Translations under genes and position numbers: made by a program
Notes under the pieces: model-generated
The model's input: the letters and a program-made list of their open reading frames with translations, nothing else
Database searches by the model: none
What the model was told of the DNA's origin: nothing
Shown here: in pieces, positions 16,771 through 24,384 of the stretch
How positions within the stretch are numbered: position 1 is the first letter of the stretch
Layout of the letters: each line of letters opens with the position of its first letter
Source of the DNA: Vibrio parahaemolyticus
GTDB taxonomy: Bacteria; Pseudomonadota; Gammaproteobacteria; Enterobacterales; Vibrionaceae
DNA length: 64,000 bases
Assembly (NCBI RefSeq): GCF_900460535.1
Contig: NZ_UHIL01000002.1
Location: forward strand, 1,426,001-1,490,000
Direction of reading: 5' to 3'

Positions 16771-17626
16771 GTTCGTAATGCGCGGCTGCTAGATGCGTTT
16801 TGATTCTCTCTCGCAATGCAATATGAGCAGGGTTGTTTAACTCACGTTTATGGTAGACGAACTTGTAAGGGATAGTGCATATAGAAATGGGGCAAGGCAG
16901 AACTTGAAGCTTAAGGGCTTTGCTCCATTTGTTCGCAAAAGATTGAGACACTAGACCTAAACAATCGCGTTGTGCGACGTACAACGCCATACCAGCAAGC
17001 GAAGATGTGACGAGATCCACTTTTCTTTCTAAAATGGTTTCTTGAGCGAGTTGCTCAAAACCCGACATGTTGTTCCATTTGCCTGAAAACAAACAGTGAG
17101 TTTCATCATAAAATTGTTCTTTGCTCAAAGTGCCTTGGATTCGAGGGTGTTGCTCTCGACAAATAATGACGGCCTTTTCTTCGTACGCCTCCTCCATAAC
17201 AAACGCCGCATCTTTTGTGACCACTGTATCAATTACAAGATCTACTTTTTGTTGTCTTAAAAGCTCAAACAAGATGTATTTTTCGGGAGGTGACTCGTAA
17301 AAAATGGCATTTTTTATCGGGCTCATAATGTGCAGCAGAATCTCTGAACAGCACACCTCAAAGTGCTTCTTCTCCGTGATAGCATTATCAATAATACTCA
17401 CCGCTTGCTCAAACTGAGGCAGTAGTTGATACGCCGCGGATGTCAGCGTAATTCCCCGTCCTTTTTTCACAAATAATTGCTTATCTACGACTTGCTCTAA
17501 ACGCTTTATTGCAGCGCTCACAGCAGGTTGCGTAAGCCCCAATTGTTCCGCGGCTTTTGTATAAGATTGGAACTCCGCGACAACAAGAAAAGTTTGGATC
17601 AAATTCAAGTCCATAACGTTACTCAT
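16757..17626 (-). CDS. LysR-type transcriptional regulator next to sulfatase 3
   Basis: 289 residues. N-terminal LysR helix-turn-helix: DLNLIQTFLVVAEFQSYTKA followed by AEQLGLTQPAVSAAIKRLEQ, then KQLFVKKGRGITLT; the C-terminal two-thirds is the effector-binding domain. Met1 (17626) and Met5 (17614) are both possible; the DLNLIQTF start is typical of the family and neither has a strong Shine-Dalgarno. It is divergent from sulfatase 3 (130 bases between the start codons), the standard position for a LysR regulator of its target. It is thus the first candidate to control the sulfatase genes and to bind the GTTATA-N5-TATAAC element (inference). Its stop overlaps the cytochrome gene tail to tail. 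Confidence 0.88.
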   Translation of the reverse strand: MSNVMDLNLIQTFLVVAEFQSYTKAAEQLGLTQPAVSAAIKRLEQVVDKQLFVKKGRGITLTSAAYQLLPQFEQAVSIIDNAITEKKHFEVCCSEILLHIMSPIKNAIFYESPPEKYILFELLRQQKVDLVIDTVVTKDAAFVMEEAYEEKAVIICREQHPRIQGTLSKEQFYDETHCLFSGKWNNMSGFEQLAQETILERKVDLVTSSLAGMALYVAQRDCLGLVSQSFANKWSKALKLQVLPCPISICTIPYKFVYHKRELNNPAHIALRERIKTHLAAAHYEPISL

Positions 17627-17634
17627 AAATTTAA

Positions 17635-17651
17635 TTTATAGGTTAACTAAT
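17635..17651. promoter_or_regulatory. Possible degenerate copy of the GTTATA-N5-TATAAC element
   Basis: TTTATA-N5-ACTAAT matches 8 of 12 arm positions of the repeat at 10812 and 32439, in the LysR/sulfatase 3 intergenic region. The weak match means this could be chance. Confidence 0.25.
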
Positions 17652-17698
17652 TTTGACTGCATTTATCGCCTGAAATTAGTGCTTTATCTTATATCAAC

Positions 17699-17728
17699 AA
17701 TGGTATTGAAAAGCGAATACCATTTTTT
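17699..17728 (+). terminator. Terminator-like hairpin in the sulfatase 3 leader
   Basis: Perfect 9-bp arms AATGGTATT / AATACCATT (17699-17707, 17716-17724), loop GAAAAGCG, then TTTT, ending about 28 bases before the sulfatase 3 start. The stem is AT-rich, so termination would be weak. Position before the ribosome site suggests attenuation, a start-proximal protein site, or simply a fortuitous repeat. Confidence 0.45.
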
Positions 17729-17755
17729 ACGCACTAGCGAACTCTTGGAGATAAT

Positions 17756-19282
17756 ATGAAAAATGCGACCAAAACGAGCAGTAAAAAACTCGTACTTAAC
17801 GCATGTACGTTAGCATTAGGCGCTGCATCTGCAGTTGCACACGCAGCGGACAAACCCAACATTCTTGTCATCTTTGGTGATGATGTTGGTTACTGGAACC
17901 TTAGTACCTACAATCAAGGCATGATGGCGTACAACACGCCAAACATCGATAGCATTGCTAAAGAAGGTGCGAAGTTCACTAACTTCTACGCACAGCAAAG
18001 TTCGACAGCAGGCCGTTCTGCATTCATCACTGGTCAAATGCCAAAACGTACTGGTCTATCAAAAGTGGGCTTACCAGGCGCTCCGGAAGGTATCTCGGAA
18101 AAAGATCCAACGATTGCAACCATGCTTAAGCAAATGGGTTACGCAACCGGACAATTTGGTAAGAACCATTTAGGTGACCGAGACGAACACCTTCCTACCA
18201 ACCACGGTTTTGATGAGTTCTTCGGCAACCTATACCACTTGAACGCGGAAGAAGAGCCAGAGAACGTGGATTACCCTAAAGATCCAGAGTTCAAGAAAAA
18301 ATTTGGCCCTCGCGGCGTTATCCACTCTTACGCTGACGGCAAAATTGAAGATACCGGCCCTCTAACTCGCAAACGTATGGAAACAGTAGACGGTGAGTTC
18401 CTAGAAGCGGCTGAAACGTTCATCGACAAGCAAGTTAAGGCAGACAAGCCATTCTTCGTTTGGTTTAACACCACTCGCATGCACAACTTCACGCACGTTC
18501 CTGAAGAGTATCAAGGTAAAACCGGTGCTGGTTTCTACGCTGACGGTGTGAAACAGCACGATGATCAAATCGGCGAACTACTGAAAAAAGTGAAAGATCT
18601 TGGTGTTGATGACAACACTATCATCGTTTACACCACAGACAACGGCCCGATGGTTGACCTATGGCCAGACGCAGGTATGACGCCATTCCGTAGTGAGAAG
18701 AATACAGGCTGGGAAGGCAGCTTCCGTGTTCCTGCTCTTATCAAATGGCCTGGTCACATCAAAGCTGGCGAAACCTTTAATGGCATGATGTCTCTTGAAG
18801 ACTTCTTCCCAACATTGGTTGCAGCAGCAGGTGACACTAAAGTTAAAGACGAGCTACTGAAAGGTAAGAAAGTTGGCAAGATGAACTACAAAGTTCACCT
18901 AGATGGTTACAACCAATTGCCATACATCACAGGTAAGTCAGACAAGTCTGCTCGTAACGAATTCGTTTACTGGAGTGATGACGGTGACTTGGTTGCACTA
19001 CGTTACGGTAAGTACAAATACCACTTCATGATCCAAGAAAATGAAACGGGTATGGATGTATGGCGTAAACCATTCACTAAACTTCGTGTTCCATTGATCT
19101 TCGATTTGAGCATCGACCCATTCGAACGTGGTGACCAAGGTATGGGTTACTCTCGTTGGATGTACGAGCGTTCATTCCTAATGATGCCAGCGGTAGAGAA
19201 AGTGAAAGAGGTAATGGGTACGTTTAAAGAGTTCCCACCTCGCATGGAAGCAGGTTCATTCGTACCTAAGTCTTCTAAGTAA
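17756..19282 (+). CDS. Exported sulfatase 3, Ser-type (STAGR)
   Basis: 508 residues, third paralogue. Signal peptide with cleavage near VAHA (residue 30). The metal site NILVIFGDDVGYW is followed by QQSSTAGRSAFITGQ: the residue to be modified is Ser83 where sulfatases 1 and 2 have Cys. Oxygen-dependent FGE acts only on Cys-type sites, whereas anSME radical-SAM enzymes can oxidise Ser or Cys, so this enzyme should depend on an anSME. GQFGKNHLGDRDEHLPTNHG and YTTDNGPMVDLWPDAG are conserved. A good GGAG Shine-Dalgarno precedes the ATG. The anSME gene follows 114 bases later behind a UUCG hairpin without a T run. Confidence 0.92.
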   Translation: MKNATKTSSKKLVLNACTLALGAASAVAHAADKPNILVIFGDDVGYWNLSTYNQGMMAYNTPNIDSIAKEGAKFTNFYAQQSSTAGRSAFITGQMPKRTGLSKVGLPGAPEGISEKDPTIATMLKQMGYATGQFGKNHLGDRDEHLPTNHGFDEFFGNLYHLNAEEEPENVDYPKDPEFKKKFGPRGVIHSYADGKIEDTGPLTRKRMETVDGEFLEAAETFIDKQVKADKPFFVWFNTTRMHNFTHVPEEYQGKTGAGFYADGVKQHDDQIGELLKKVKDLGVDDNTIIVYTTDNGPMVDLWPDAGMTPFRSEKNTGWEGSFRVPALIKWPGHIKAGETFNGMMSLEDFFPTLVAAAGDTKVKDELLKGKKVGKMNYKVHLDGYNQLPYITGKSDKSARNEFVYWSDDGDLVALRYGKYKYHFMIQENETGMDVWRKPFTKLRVPLIFDLSIDPFERGDQGMGYSRWMYERSFLMMPAVEKVKEVMGTFKEFPPRMEAGSFVPKSSK

Positions 19283-19301
19283 TCAAGAACATCGATAATC
19301 C

Positions 19302-19323
19302 ATAGCGCTCTTCGGAGCGCTAT
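19302..19323 (+). other. UUCG-loop hairpin between sulfatase 3 and anSME 1
   Basis: Perfect 9-bp stem ATAGCGCTC / GAGCGCTAT closed by TTCG, with no T tract after it. More like an RNA-stabilising or partial-termination hairpin than a full terminator, so anSME 1 may be transcribed by read-through at a lower level. Confidence 0.6.
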
Positions 19324-19379
19324 ATACCCAAATAGCTTCCCGTTTACTGCACTACGCTTACGAGGTTATTTGGGTATAT
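19322..19379. repeat. Inverted repeat ATATACCCAAATA ... TATTTGGGTATAT
   Basis: Perfect 13-bp arms (19322-19334, 19367-19379) around a 32-base centre. The motif with the arm GGTTATTTGGGTATA looks like the short dispersed intergenic repeats I associate with Vibrio genomes; only one copy is seen in this window, so the dispersed nature is inference. Confidence 0.55.
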
Positions 19380-19396
19380 TTAATAGTGAGAAACGT

Positions 19397-20698
19397 ATGA
19401 GTAAGATTTCCCCTCGCCATTCTACTACCATGTCTATTGTTCCTCTTAAAACGGCTTCTAAAGCACCAGTTTCGGGCGCGTATGACCGTCGATTCCATGT
19501 GATGGCAAAGCCGGGCGGAGCAAAATGCAACATCGATTGTCAGTACTGCTTTTATCTGCATAAAGAAAATCTACTGCACCAAGAAAAGCAACCAAAAATG
19601 GACGACGCAACATTGGAAGCGTTCGTGAAAAGCTACATCGAAAGTCAGGATGGCGAAGAAATTGTATTCTCATGGCAGGGTGGGGAGCCAACGCTGCTTG
19701 GGTTGGACTATTTCCGTAATGTCGTAGCTCTGCAAAAGAAACATCAGCCGAAAGGCGTTCGCATTGAAAACGACCTTCAGACCAACGGCATTTTGCTAAA
19801 CGATGAGTGGTGTGCGTTTTTAAAAGAGCACAACTTCCTAGTTGGCTTGTCGATTGATGGGCCACGAGAGCTGCACGACAAATATCGCAAAACCCGCAGC
19901 GGTAAGCCGACGTTTGATCTGGTGATGAAAGCGGTAGATAAGCTCCAAGCGCATGGCGTGAAATTCAACGCGTTGGTGACAGTGAATCGTCACAATGCGA
20001 AATACCCGCTCGAAGTGTATCGATTTTTAACTCAAGAATTGGGTGTGACATACATTCAGTTTGCACCGGTGGTTGAAGCGAACGACTTCCAAACAACCGC
20101 ACCGCAGTTTTGGAACGAACAGATGATCCCAACCAAAGGCAGTGATCTGGCGAAACCGGGTCATCCAATGTCTGTAGTGACGGATTGGTCGGTTGAGCCT
20201 GAAGACTGGGGACGCTTTTTAATGGCGACCTTTGAAGAGTGGGTGAATAACGATCTTGGCCGTGTACTGGTTAACCTGTTTGAAACCGCGGTAGCGCAAG
20301 TAATGGGGAAACCGTCTCAGCTTTGTGTGACGGCTGAGTTTTGTGGCAAAGGCTTGGCGATTGAGCACAATGGCGATGTGTTCAGTTGCGACCACTATGT
20401 GTACCCAGAATACAAGCTCGCCAACATTCATGAACACTCATTGAATGACATGGCCTTCTCTACACGACAATACACCTTTGGCATGGCAAAACGCGAATCT
20501 TTGCCGACGTATTGTAAGCAGTGTCCCTACTTGCCTTATTGCTGGGGCGAGTGTCCGAAAAACCGTCTGATCAAAACGCCGAATGGCGAGGCTGGACTAA
20601 ACTATCTGTGTTCGGGAATCAAAATGTTCTTTGATTACGCGTTACCGATGTTGGTTGGTCTTGCACAGCTTCTCCAATCTGAAGAACCGCAAAGATAA
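19397..20698 (+). CDS. Anaerobic sulfatase-maturating enzyme 1 (radical SAM/SPASM)
   Basis: 433 residues from the ATG at 19397 (the frame opens at a TTG at 19370 inside the upstream repeat). The SAM cluster motif is CNIDCQYC (Cys44, 48, 51). Conserved anSME blocks are FHVMAKPGGAKCN, FSWQGGEPTLLGLDYFR, DLQTNGILLNDEWC, GLSIDGP, and the SPASM cysteines in CVTAEFCGKGLA, FSCDHYVYPEY and CKQCPYLPYCWGECPKNR. It reduces SAM to a 5'-deoxyadenosyl radical that oxidises Cys or Ser of sulfatases to formylglycine in the cytoplasm before export. It lies just after the Ser-type sulfatase, whose maturation would need it. A second copy is at 32556. Confidence 0.93.
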   Translation: MSKISPRHSTTMSIVPLKTASKAPVSGAYDRRFHVMAKPGGAKCNIDCQYCFYLHKENLLHQEKQPKMDDATLEAFVKSYIESQDGEEIVFSWQGGEPTLLGLDYFRNVVALQKKHQPKGVRIENDLQTNGILLNDEWCAFLKEHNFLVGLSIDGPRELHDKYRKTRSGKPTFDLVMKAVDKLQAHGVKFNALVTVNRHNAKYPLEVYRFLTQELGVTYIQFAPVVEANDFQTTAPQFWNEQMIPTKGSDLAKPGHPMSVVTDWSVEPEDWGRFLMATFEEWVNNDLGRVLVNLFETAVAQVMGKPSQLCVTAEFCGKGLAIEHNGDVFSCDHYVYPEYKLANIHEHSLNDMAFSTRQYTFGMAKRESLPTYCKQCPYLPYCWGECPKNRLIKTPNGEAGLNYLCSGIKMFFDYALPMLVGLAQLLQSEEPQR

Positions 20699-20783
20699 CA
20701 TAGTGAATATAACCTTAAGTTATTTCATTTGTTCTTATACTTAACTATTGAAAAGACGGCTTAAACCACTGAAAAGGTACCCT

Positions 20784-21767
20784 ATGAACCACGCACAACA
20801 AGCGATAAAAGAACTCATCGAACAAACAGAAAAAAGCGTCATTGGACAAAGCCACGTGGTTCGAGCTTTAGTCATCGGGTTATTAACGAACGGGCACATT
20901 CTTCTAGAAGGTTTACCGGGAACGGCAAAAACACGTTCTGTAAAATCGTTGGCCAACTTGTTAAACACCAGTTTTGGTCGAATCCAGTTTACGCCAGACC
21001 TTTTGCCATCGGACGTGACGGGAACCGAGGTTTATCAAGAGTTGGATGGCAAGCCGCAGCTCCATTTTCAACCAGGGCCAATTTTTAACAGCATAGTGCT
21101 TGCCGATGAGGTCAACCGTGCGCCAGCCAAAGTACAAGCAGCACTACTTGAAGCCATGGCCGAAGGCACAATCACGGTAGGCGATAAAACTCACGTATTG
21201 CCAGACTTGTTTATGGTGCTTGCAACGCAAAACCCAGTAGAACAAGAGGGCACGTACCCGCTGCCAGAAGCGCAAATGGACCGTTTTATCATGAAGGTTA
21301 CCGTCGATTACCCAGAAGACGACGCTGAACGTGACATCATCCGTTTGGTGCGCAGTGAAGAATTAGGTGCGGAAACCAGCAGCGAAATTATTACGCCAAA
21401 ACACATCGAGCCAGACGTGGTGCTAGAAGCGCGCCGTCAGTTACCAAACATCGTGGTATCAGACCTAGTGGAGAACTACATTGTCGCGTTGGTGATGGCG
21501 ACTCGTAAGCCAGAGCGTTATGCCGATTCAAACTTAGCAAAATGGATTGAGATTGGCTCTAGTCCCCGTGCCTCAATCGCACTAGACAAATGCGCTCGTG
21601 CGTATGCGTGGATGCAAGGACGTGACCATGTCACTCCTGACGATGTGCGAGCCATGGTTCCGTCTGTACTGGGCCACCGTTTTTCTTTGACCTACGATGC
21701 ACTAGCAGACGGAGTCGATCACCAACGCGTCGTGCAAGAGCTGCTAGATTGTGTAGAAATTGGATAA
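20784..21767 (+). CDS. MoxR-type AAA+ ATPase
   Basis: 327 residues starting MNHAQQAIKEL at an ATG preceded by AAAGG; the frame reaches a TTG at 20748 but that start has no ribosome site. Walker A is GLPGTAKT (residues 43-50), the MoxR form; Walker B is IVLADEVNRAPAKVQ; sensor region MVLATQNPVEQEGTYPLPEAQMDRFIMKV. MoxR ATPases work with VWA proteins as chaperones that insert metal ions or assemble enzymes (methanol dehydrogenase, NorQ/NorD, CoxD/CoxE are the established cases). It is the first gene of a compact six-gene operon with DUF58, DUF4381, two VWA proteins and a BatD-like protein. Confidence 0.93.
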   Translation: MNHAQQAIKELIEQTEKSVIGQSHVVRALVIGLLTNGHILLEGLPGTAKTRSVKSLANLLNTSFGRIQFTPDLLPSDVTGTEVYQELDGKPQLHFQPGPIFNSIVLADEVNRAPAKVQAALLEAMAEGTITVGDKTHVLPDLFMVLATQNPVEQEGTYPLPEAQMDRFIMKVTVDYPEDDAERDIIRLVRSEELGAETSSEIITPKHIEPDVVLEARRQLPNIVVSDLVENYIVALVMATRKPERYADSNLAKWIEIGSSPRASIALDKCARAYAWMQGRDHVTPDDVRAMVPSVLGHRFSLTYDALADGVDHQRVVQELLDCVEIG

Positions 21768-21779
21768 GCGGGAGGCATT

Positions 21780-22742
21780 ATGGCTAAGCCAACTCTTGCG
21801 CCAAAATCACAGGGGATGGATCCCCGTTTGTACTGCGATTACGCTCGTTTAGTACGTTTGCAAGCACAAGCAGAATCATTCAGTTTACTTCCTCATCTAA
21901 AAGCGGGCAGCGTACTCTCAGGCCGCCACAATTCGCTGTTTCGCGGTCGTGGATTGAACTTCGAAGAGCTGCGCCATTATCAACTGGGTGACGACATTCG
22001 TAACCTGGATTGGAAAGTCACGATGCGCACAGGCAAGCCGCACGTGCGCAGCTACACCGAAGAAAAAGATCGCAACGTGATCGTGTGTGTCGACCAGCGC
22101 AGCGCAATGTTTTTTGCTTCGACGCAAGTAATGAAATCGGTTGTCGCGGCAGAAATCGCGGCCATGTGCGGGTGGCGCGTGTTAAAAGATGGCGACCGAG
22201 TTGGTTTTGTCATCGCATCCCAACAGGCGTTGTTTCACAGCAAGGCGCAGCGTTCGCAAAACGATCTTCTGGCTCAACTTAAGCGTCTCGCTAAAGCCAA
22301 TCAATCGCTCAATGTGGACTCCCGCAATTCCGAAAAAGTGACGTTCAGTCAATGGATTGATCTCATTAAACGCATGAAGCTCAAACAATCCACATTGATT
22401 TTTATCAGCGACTGGAGTGACTGCGAGGAGCACCACCTTGATCACCTTAAACAGCTACAACAGCACAACGATGTTCTTGCAGTGATGGTCAGTGACCCAT
22501 TAGAACAAGCGCTACCAGACGATTTGGCAAAATCGAAATGGGTGGTTGGTGATGGGCAGTATCAACTCAATTTAGACAGCAAAGCAAAGGTAGAAGCCGC
22601 GAGCGCAAAGCTTGAGGCTCGAACTAGCTTACAGCGTCAATCACTCTCTCAACTTATGGCGATGAAACACCTTCCGCACATCGAACTCGATACGACAGGC
22701 GAGCACATTAAACAATTCCAAAAACTGGTAGGGGGGCGTTAA
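21780..22742 (+). CDS. DUF58 protein of the MoxR/Bat operon
   Basis: 320 residues. The DUF58 signature is visible: SVLSGRHNSLFRGRGLNFEE, then LRHYQLGDDIRNLDWKVTMRTGKPHVRSYTEEKDRNVIVCVDQ, followed by a degenerate VWA-like domain where the MIDAS is DQRSA rather than DxSxS. No TM segment, so cytoplasmic or membrane-associated. Such proteins accompany MoxR and VWA proteins and are thought to act as adaptors; their biochemical role is not established. Starts 12 bases after moxR and ends exactly where the next gene begins (TAA ATG). Confidence 0.9.
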   Translation: MAKPTLAPKSQGMDPRLYCDYARLVRLQAQAESFSLLPHLKAGSVLSGRHNSLFRGRGLNFEELRHYQLGDDIRNLDWKVTMRTGKPHVRSYTEEKDRNVIVCVDQRSAMFFASTQVMKSVVAAEIAAMCGWRVLKDGDRVGFVIASQQALFHSKAQRSQNDLLAQLKRLAKANQSLNVDSRNSEKVTFSQWIDLIKRMKLKQSTLIFISDWSDCEEHHLDHLKQLQQHNDVLAVMVSDPLEQALPDDLAKSKWVVGDGQYQLNLDSKAKVEAASAKLEARTSLQRQSLSQLMAMKHLPHIELDTTGEHIKQFQKLVGGR

Positions 22743-23321
22743 ATGAGTGGTCTTCCTACGCCTCCGAGTACCTATATACTCAGAGAGCTACATGATGTGG
22801 CCGTGCCACCAAGCGTGAGTTGGTATCCGCAAACTATTGGTTGGAAGATTTTAGCGGCGGTTGCGCTCATTGCATTAGTGTATGTCGCGTATCGTTTGGC
22901 TCAACAGTGGTGGTGTAACCGCTACCGACAAGAAGCTCTGTTGACGATTTCGCAAATCAAACCGAGCGACAAAGGCATGCCTAAAGCATTGTTCTCTGTG
23001 CTTAAAATTGTGTTGATTCATGTTGATAGCCGTAACGCGAAATTGTTTGATACCGCCTTTTTGCGCAAGCTCGATACGCTATATCCGCAAACCGGAGATT
23101 CTCAAGCAAACTCGCAAGTGGTCTTTAACGATGAGCTTTCAAAGCGCTGGTTACAAAGTATTGTTGACCCAAGCGTTATGCTAACCAACGAAGAGCGAGT
23201 AACGCTTATTGCTCGTGCGAAAAACTGGGTGAGTGAACATCGTTGTGATGCTCAAAAAAGCGCGGCAAAGAAATATCCATTATTGAAACGCAAAGCAAAT
23301 CAGGGAGGTCAACATGAATGA
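22743..23321 (+). CDS. DUF4381 membrane protein
   Basis: 192 residues, DUF4381 type: ILRELHDVAVPPSVSWYPQT, a single TM segment (IGWKILAAVALIALVYVAYR, residues 30-52), then a cytoplasmic basic domain with YRQEALLTISQI. Proteins of this family occur almost only in MoxR/VWA operons and are thought to tether the assembly to the inner membrane. It begins directly after the DUF58 stop and overlaps the next gene by 8 bases. Confidence 0.88.
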   Translation: MSGLPTPPSTYILRELHDVAVPPSVSWYPQTIGWKILAAVALIALVYVAYRLAQQWWCNRYRQEALLTISQIKPSDKGMPKALFSVLKIVLIHVDSRNAKLFDTAFLRKLDTLYPQTGDSQANSQVVFNDELSKRWLQSIVDPSVMLTNEERVTLIARAKNWVSEHRCDAQKSAAKKYPLLKRKANQGGQHE

Positions 23322-24384
23322 TCTTCTTGTATCGCTAACTGGTTTGTCTGGTTTTGAATTTGCTCACCCAATGTGGTTTCTGATTTTGCCGCTGCCATTG
23401 GTGGTGTACTACTTGGTGCCTGCGTATCGCACTAAGCAAATGGCGATCAAAGTGCCGTTTTTTAGTCAGCTTGTGGAAGCGATTGGCGAGACGCCATCAG
23501 AAGGTGCAAGCCAGCTAACCCCAAGCTGGTGGCAACGAGCAACGTTAATTCTCTCATGGCTTTTGGTGGTGTGTGCGATGGCAAAACCCACCGTGTTAGG
23601 CGAGCCTCAAGTTCGCGAGAGTTTAGGGCGCGATGTGATGGTGGTGGTGGATCTTTCGGGTTCCATGGCTGAGCCTGATTTCACGTCTCGTACAGGTGAA
23701 AAAATTTCTCGCCTTGATGCGGCGAAAGAAGTGCTGACGGAGTTTGTTCAGTCTCGTAAAGGTGACCGATTAGGCTTGGTTCTTTTTGGTGATGCCGCTT
23801 TTGTGCAAACTCCATTTACCGCAGACCAAAAAGTGTGGCTCGAACTGCTTAACCAAACCGATGTGGCGATGGCAGGGCAGAGTACCCATCTTGGTGATGC
23901 GATTGGCTTAGCGATTAAAGTTTTTGAGCAAAGCGATAAGTCGCGTGGTGCTTTAGAACAAGAACAAAACCGTGAAAAAGTCGCGATTGTATTAACCGAT
24001 GGTAATGACACGGGCAGCTTTGTCGAACCGATTGATGCGGCGAAAGTTGCGAAAGCCAAAGGCGTGCGAGTGCACGTGATTGCGATGGGTGATCCGGAAA
24101 CGATAGGTGAAACCGCGTTGGATATGGACACGATTCATCGCATTGCGAAAGAATCCGGCGGTGAAGCGTTTGAAGCACTCAACCGTGATGAACTGTCGGC
24201 TGCCTACGACGAGATTGGCAAACTGGAACCTCAACTTTACGAAAGCACCACATACCGGCCGAAACAAAGTCTTCACCATTACTTGATGGCGTTAGTGGTT
24301 ATCATGCATTTACTCGCGTTCAGCGTCGCGACACTCAAAAGAAGGGCTGCAACACGATCATCATTAGGAGAGAGCGATGTTTGA
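23314..24384 (+). CDS. VWA-domain membrane protein (BatA-like)
   Basis: 356 residues. Two TM segments near the N-terminus (MWFLILPLPLVVYYLVPAY and ATLILSWLLVVCAM), a von Willebrand A domain with an intact MIDAS, VVVDLSGSMAEPD (near residues 110-120), and TDGNDTG, then a C-terminal TM (HYLMALVVIMHLLAFSVATL). The VWA domain should face the periplasm. Intact MIDAS means it can bind a divalent cation. Overlaps both neighbours by 8 bases, so translation is coupled. Confidence 0.92.
   Translation: MNDLLVSLTGLSGFEFAHPMWFLILPLPLVVYYLVPAYRTKQMAIKVPFFSQLVEAIGETPSEGASQLTPSWWQRATLILSWLLVVCAMAKPTVLGEPQVRESLGRDVMVVVDLSGSMAEPDFTSRTGEKISRLDAAKEVLTEFVQSRKGDRLGLVLFGDAAFVQTPFTADQKVWLELLNQTDVAMAGQSTHLGDAIGLAIKVFEQSDKSRGALEQEQNREKVAIVLTDGNDTGSFVEPIDAAKVAKAKGVRVHVIAMGDPETIGETALDMDTIHRIAKESGGEAFEALNRDELSAAYDEIGKLEPQLYESTTYRPKQSLHHYLMALVVIMHLLAFSVATLKRRAATRSSLGESDV

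Noticed and set aside
20708..20725. ATAAC-N5-GTTAT dyad upstream of moxR as another operator copy
   Set aside because: Half sites are in the opposite (everted) orientation and only 5 bp; not the same element.
20748..20784. TTG start upstream for MoxR
   Set aside because: The ATG at 20784 has AAAGG and gives the usual MoxR N-terminus.
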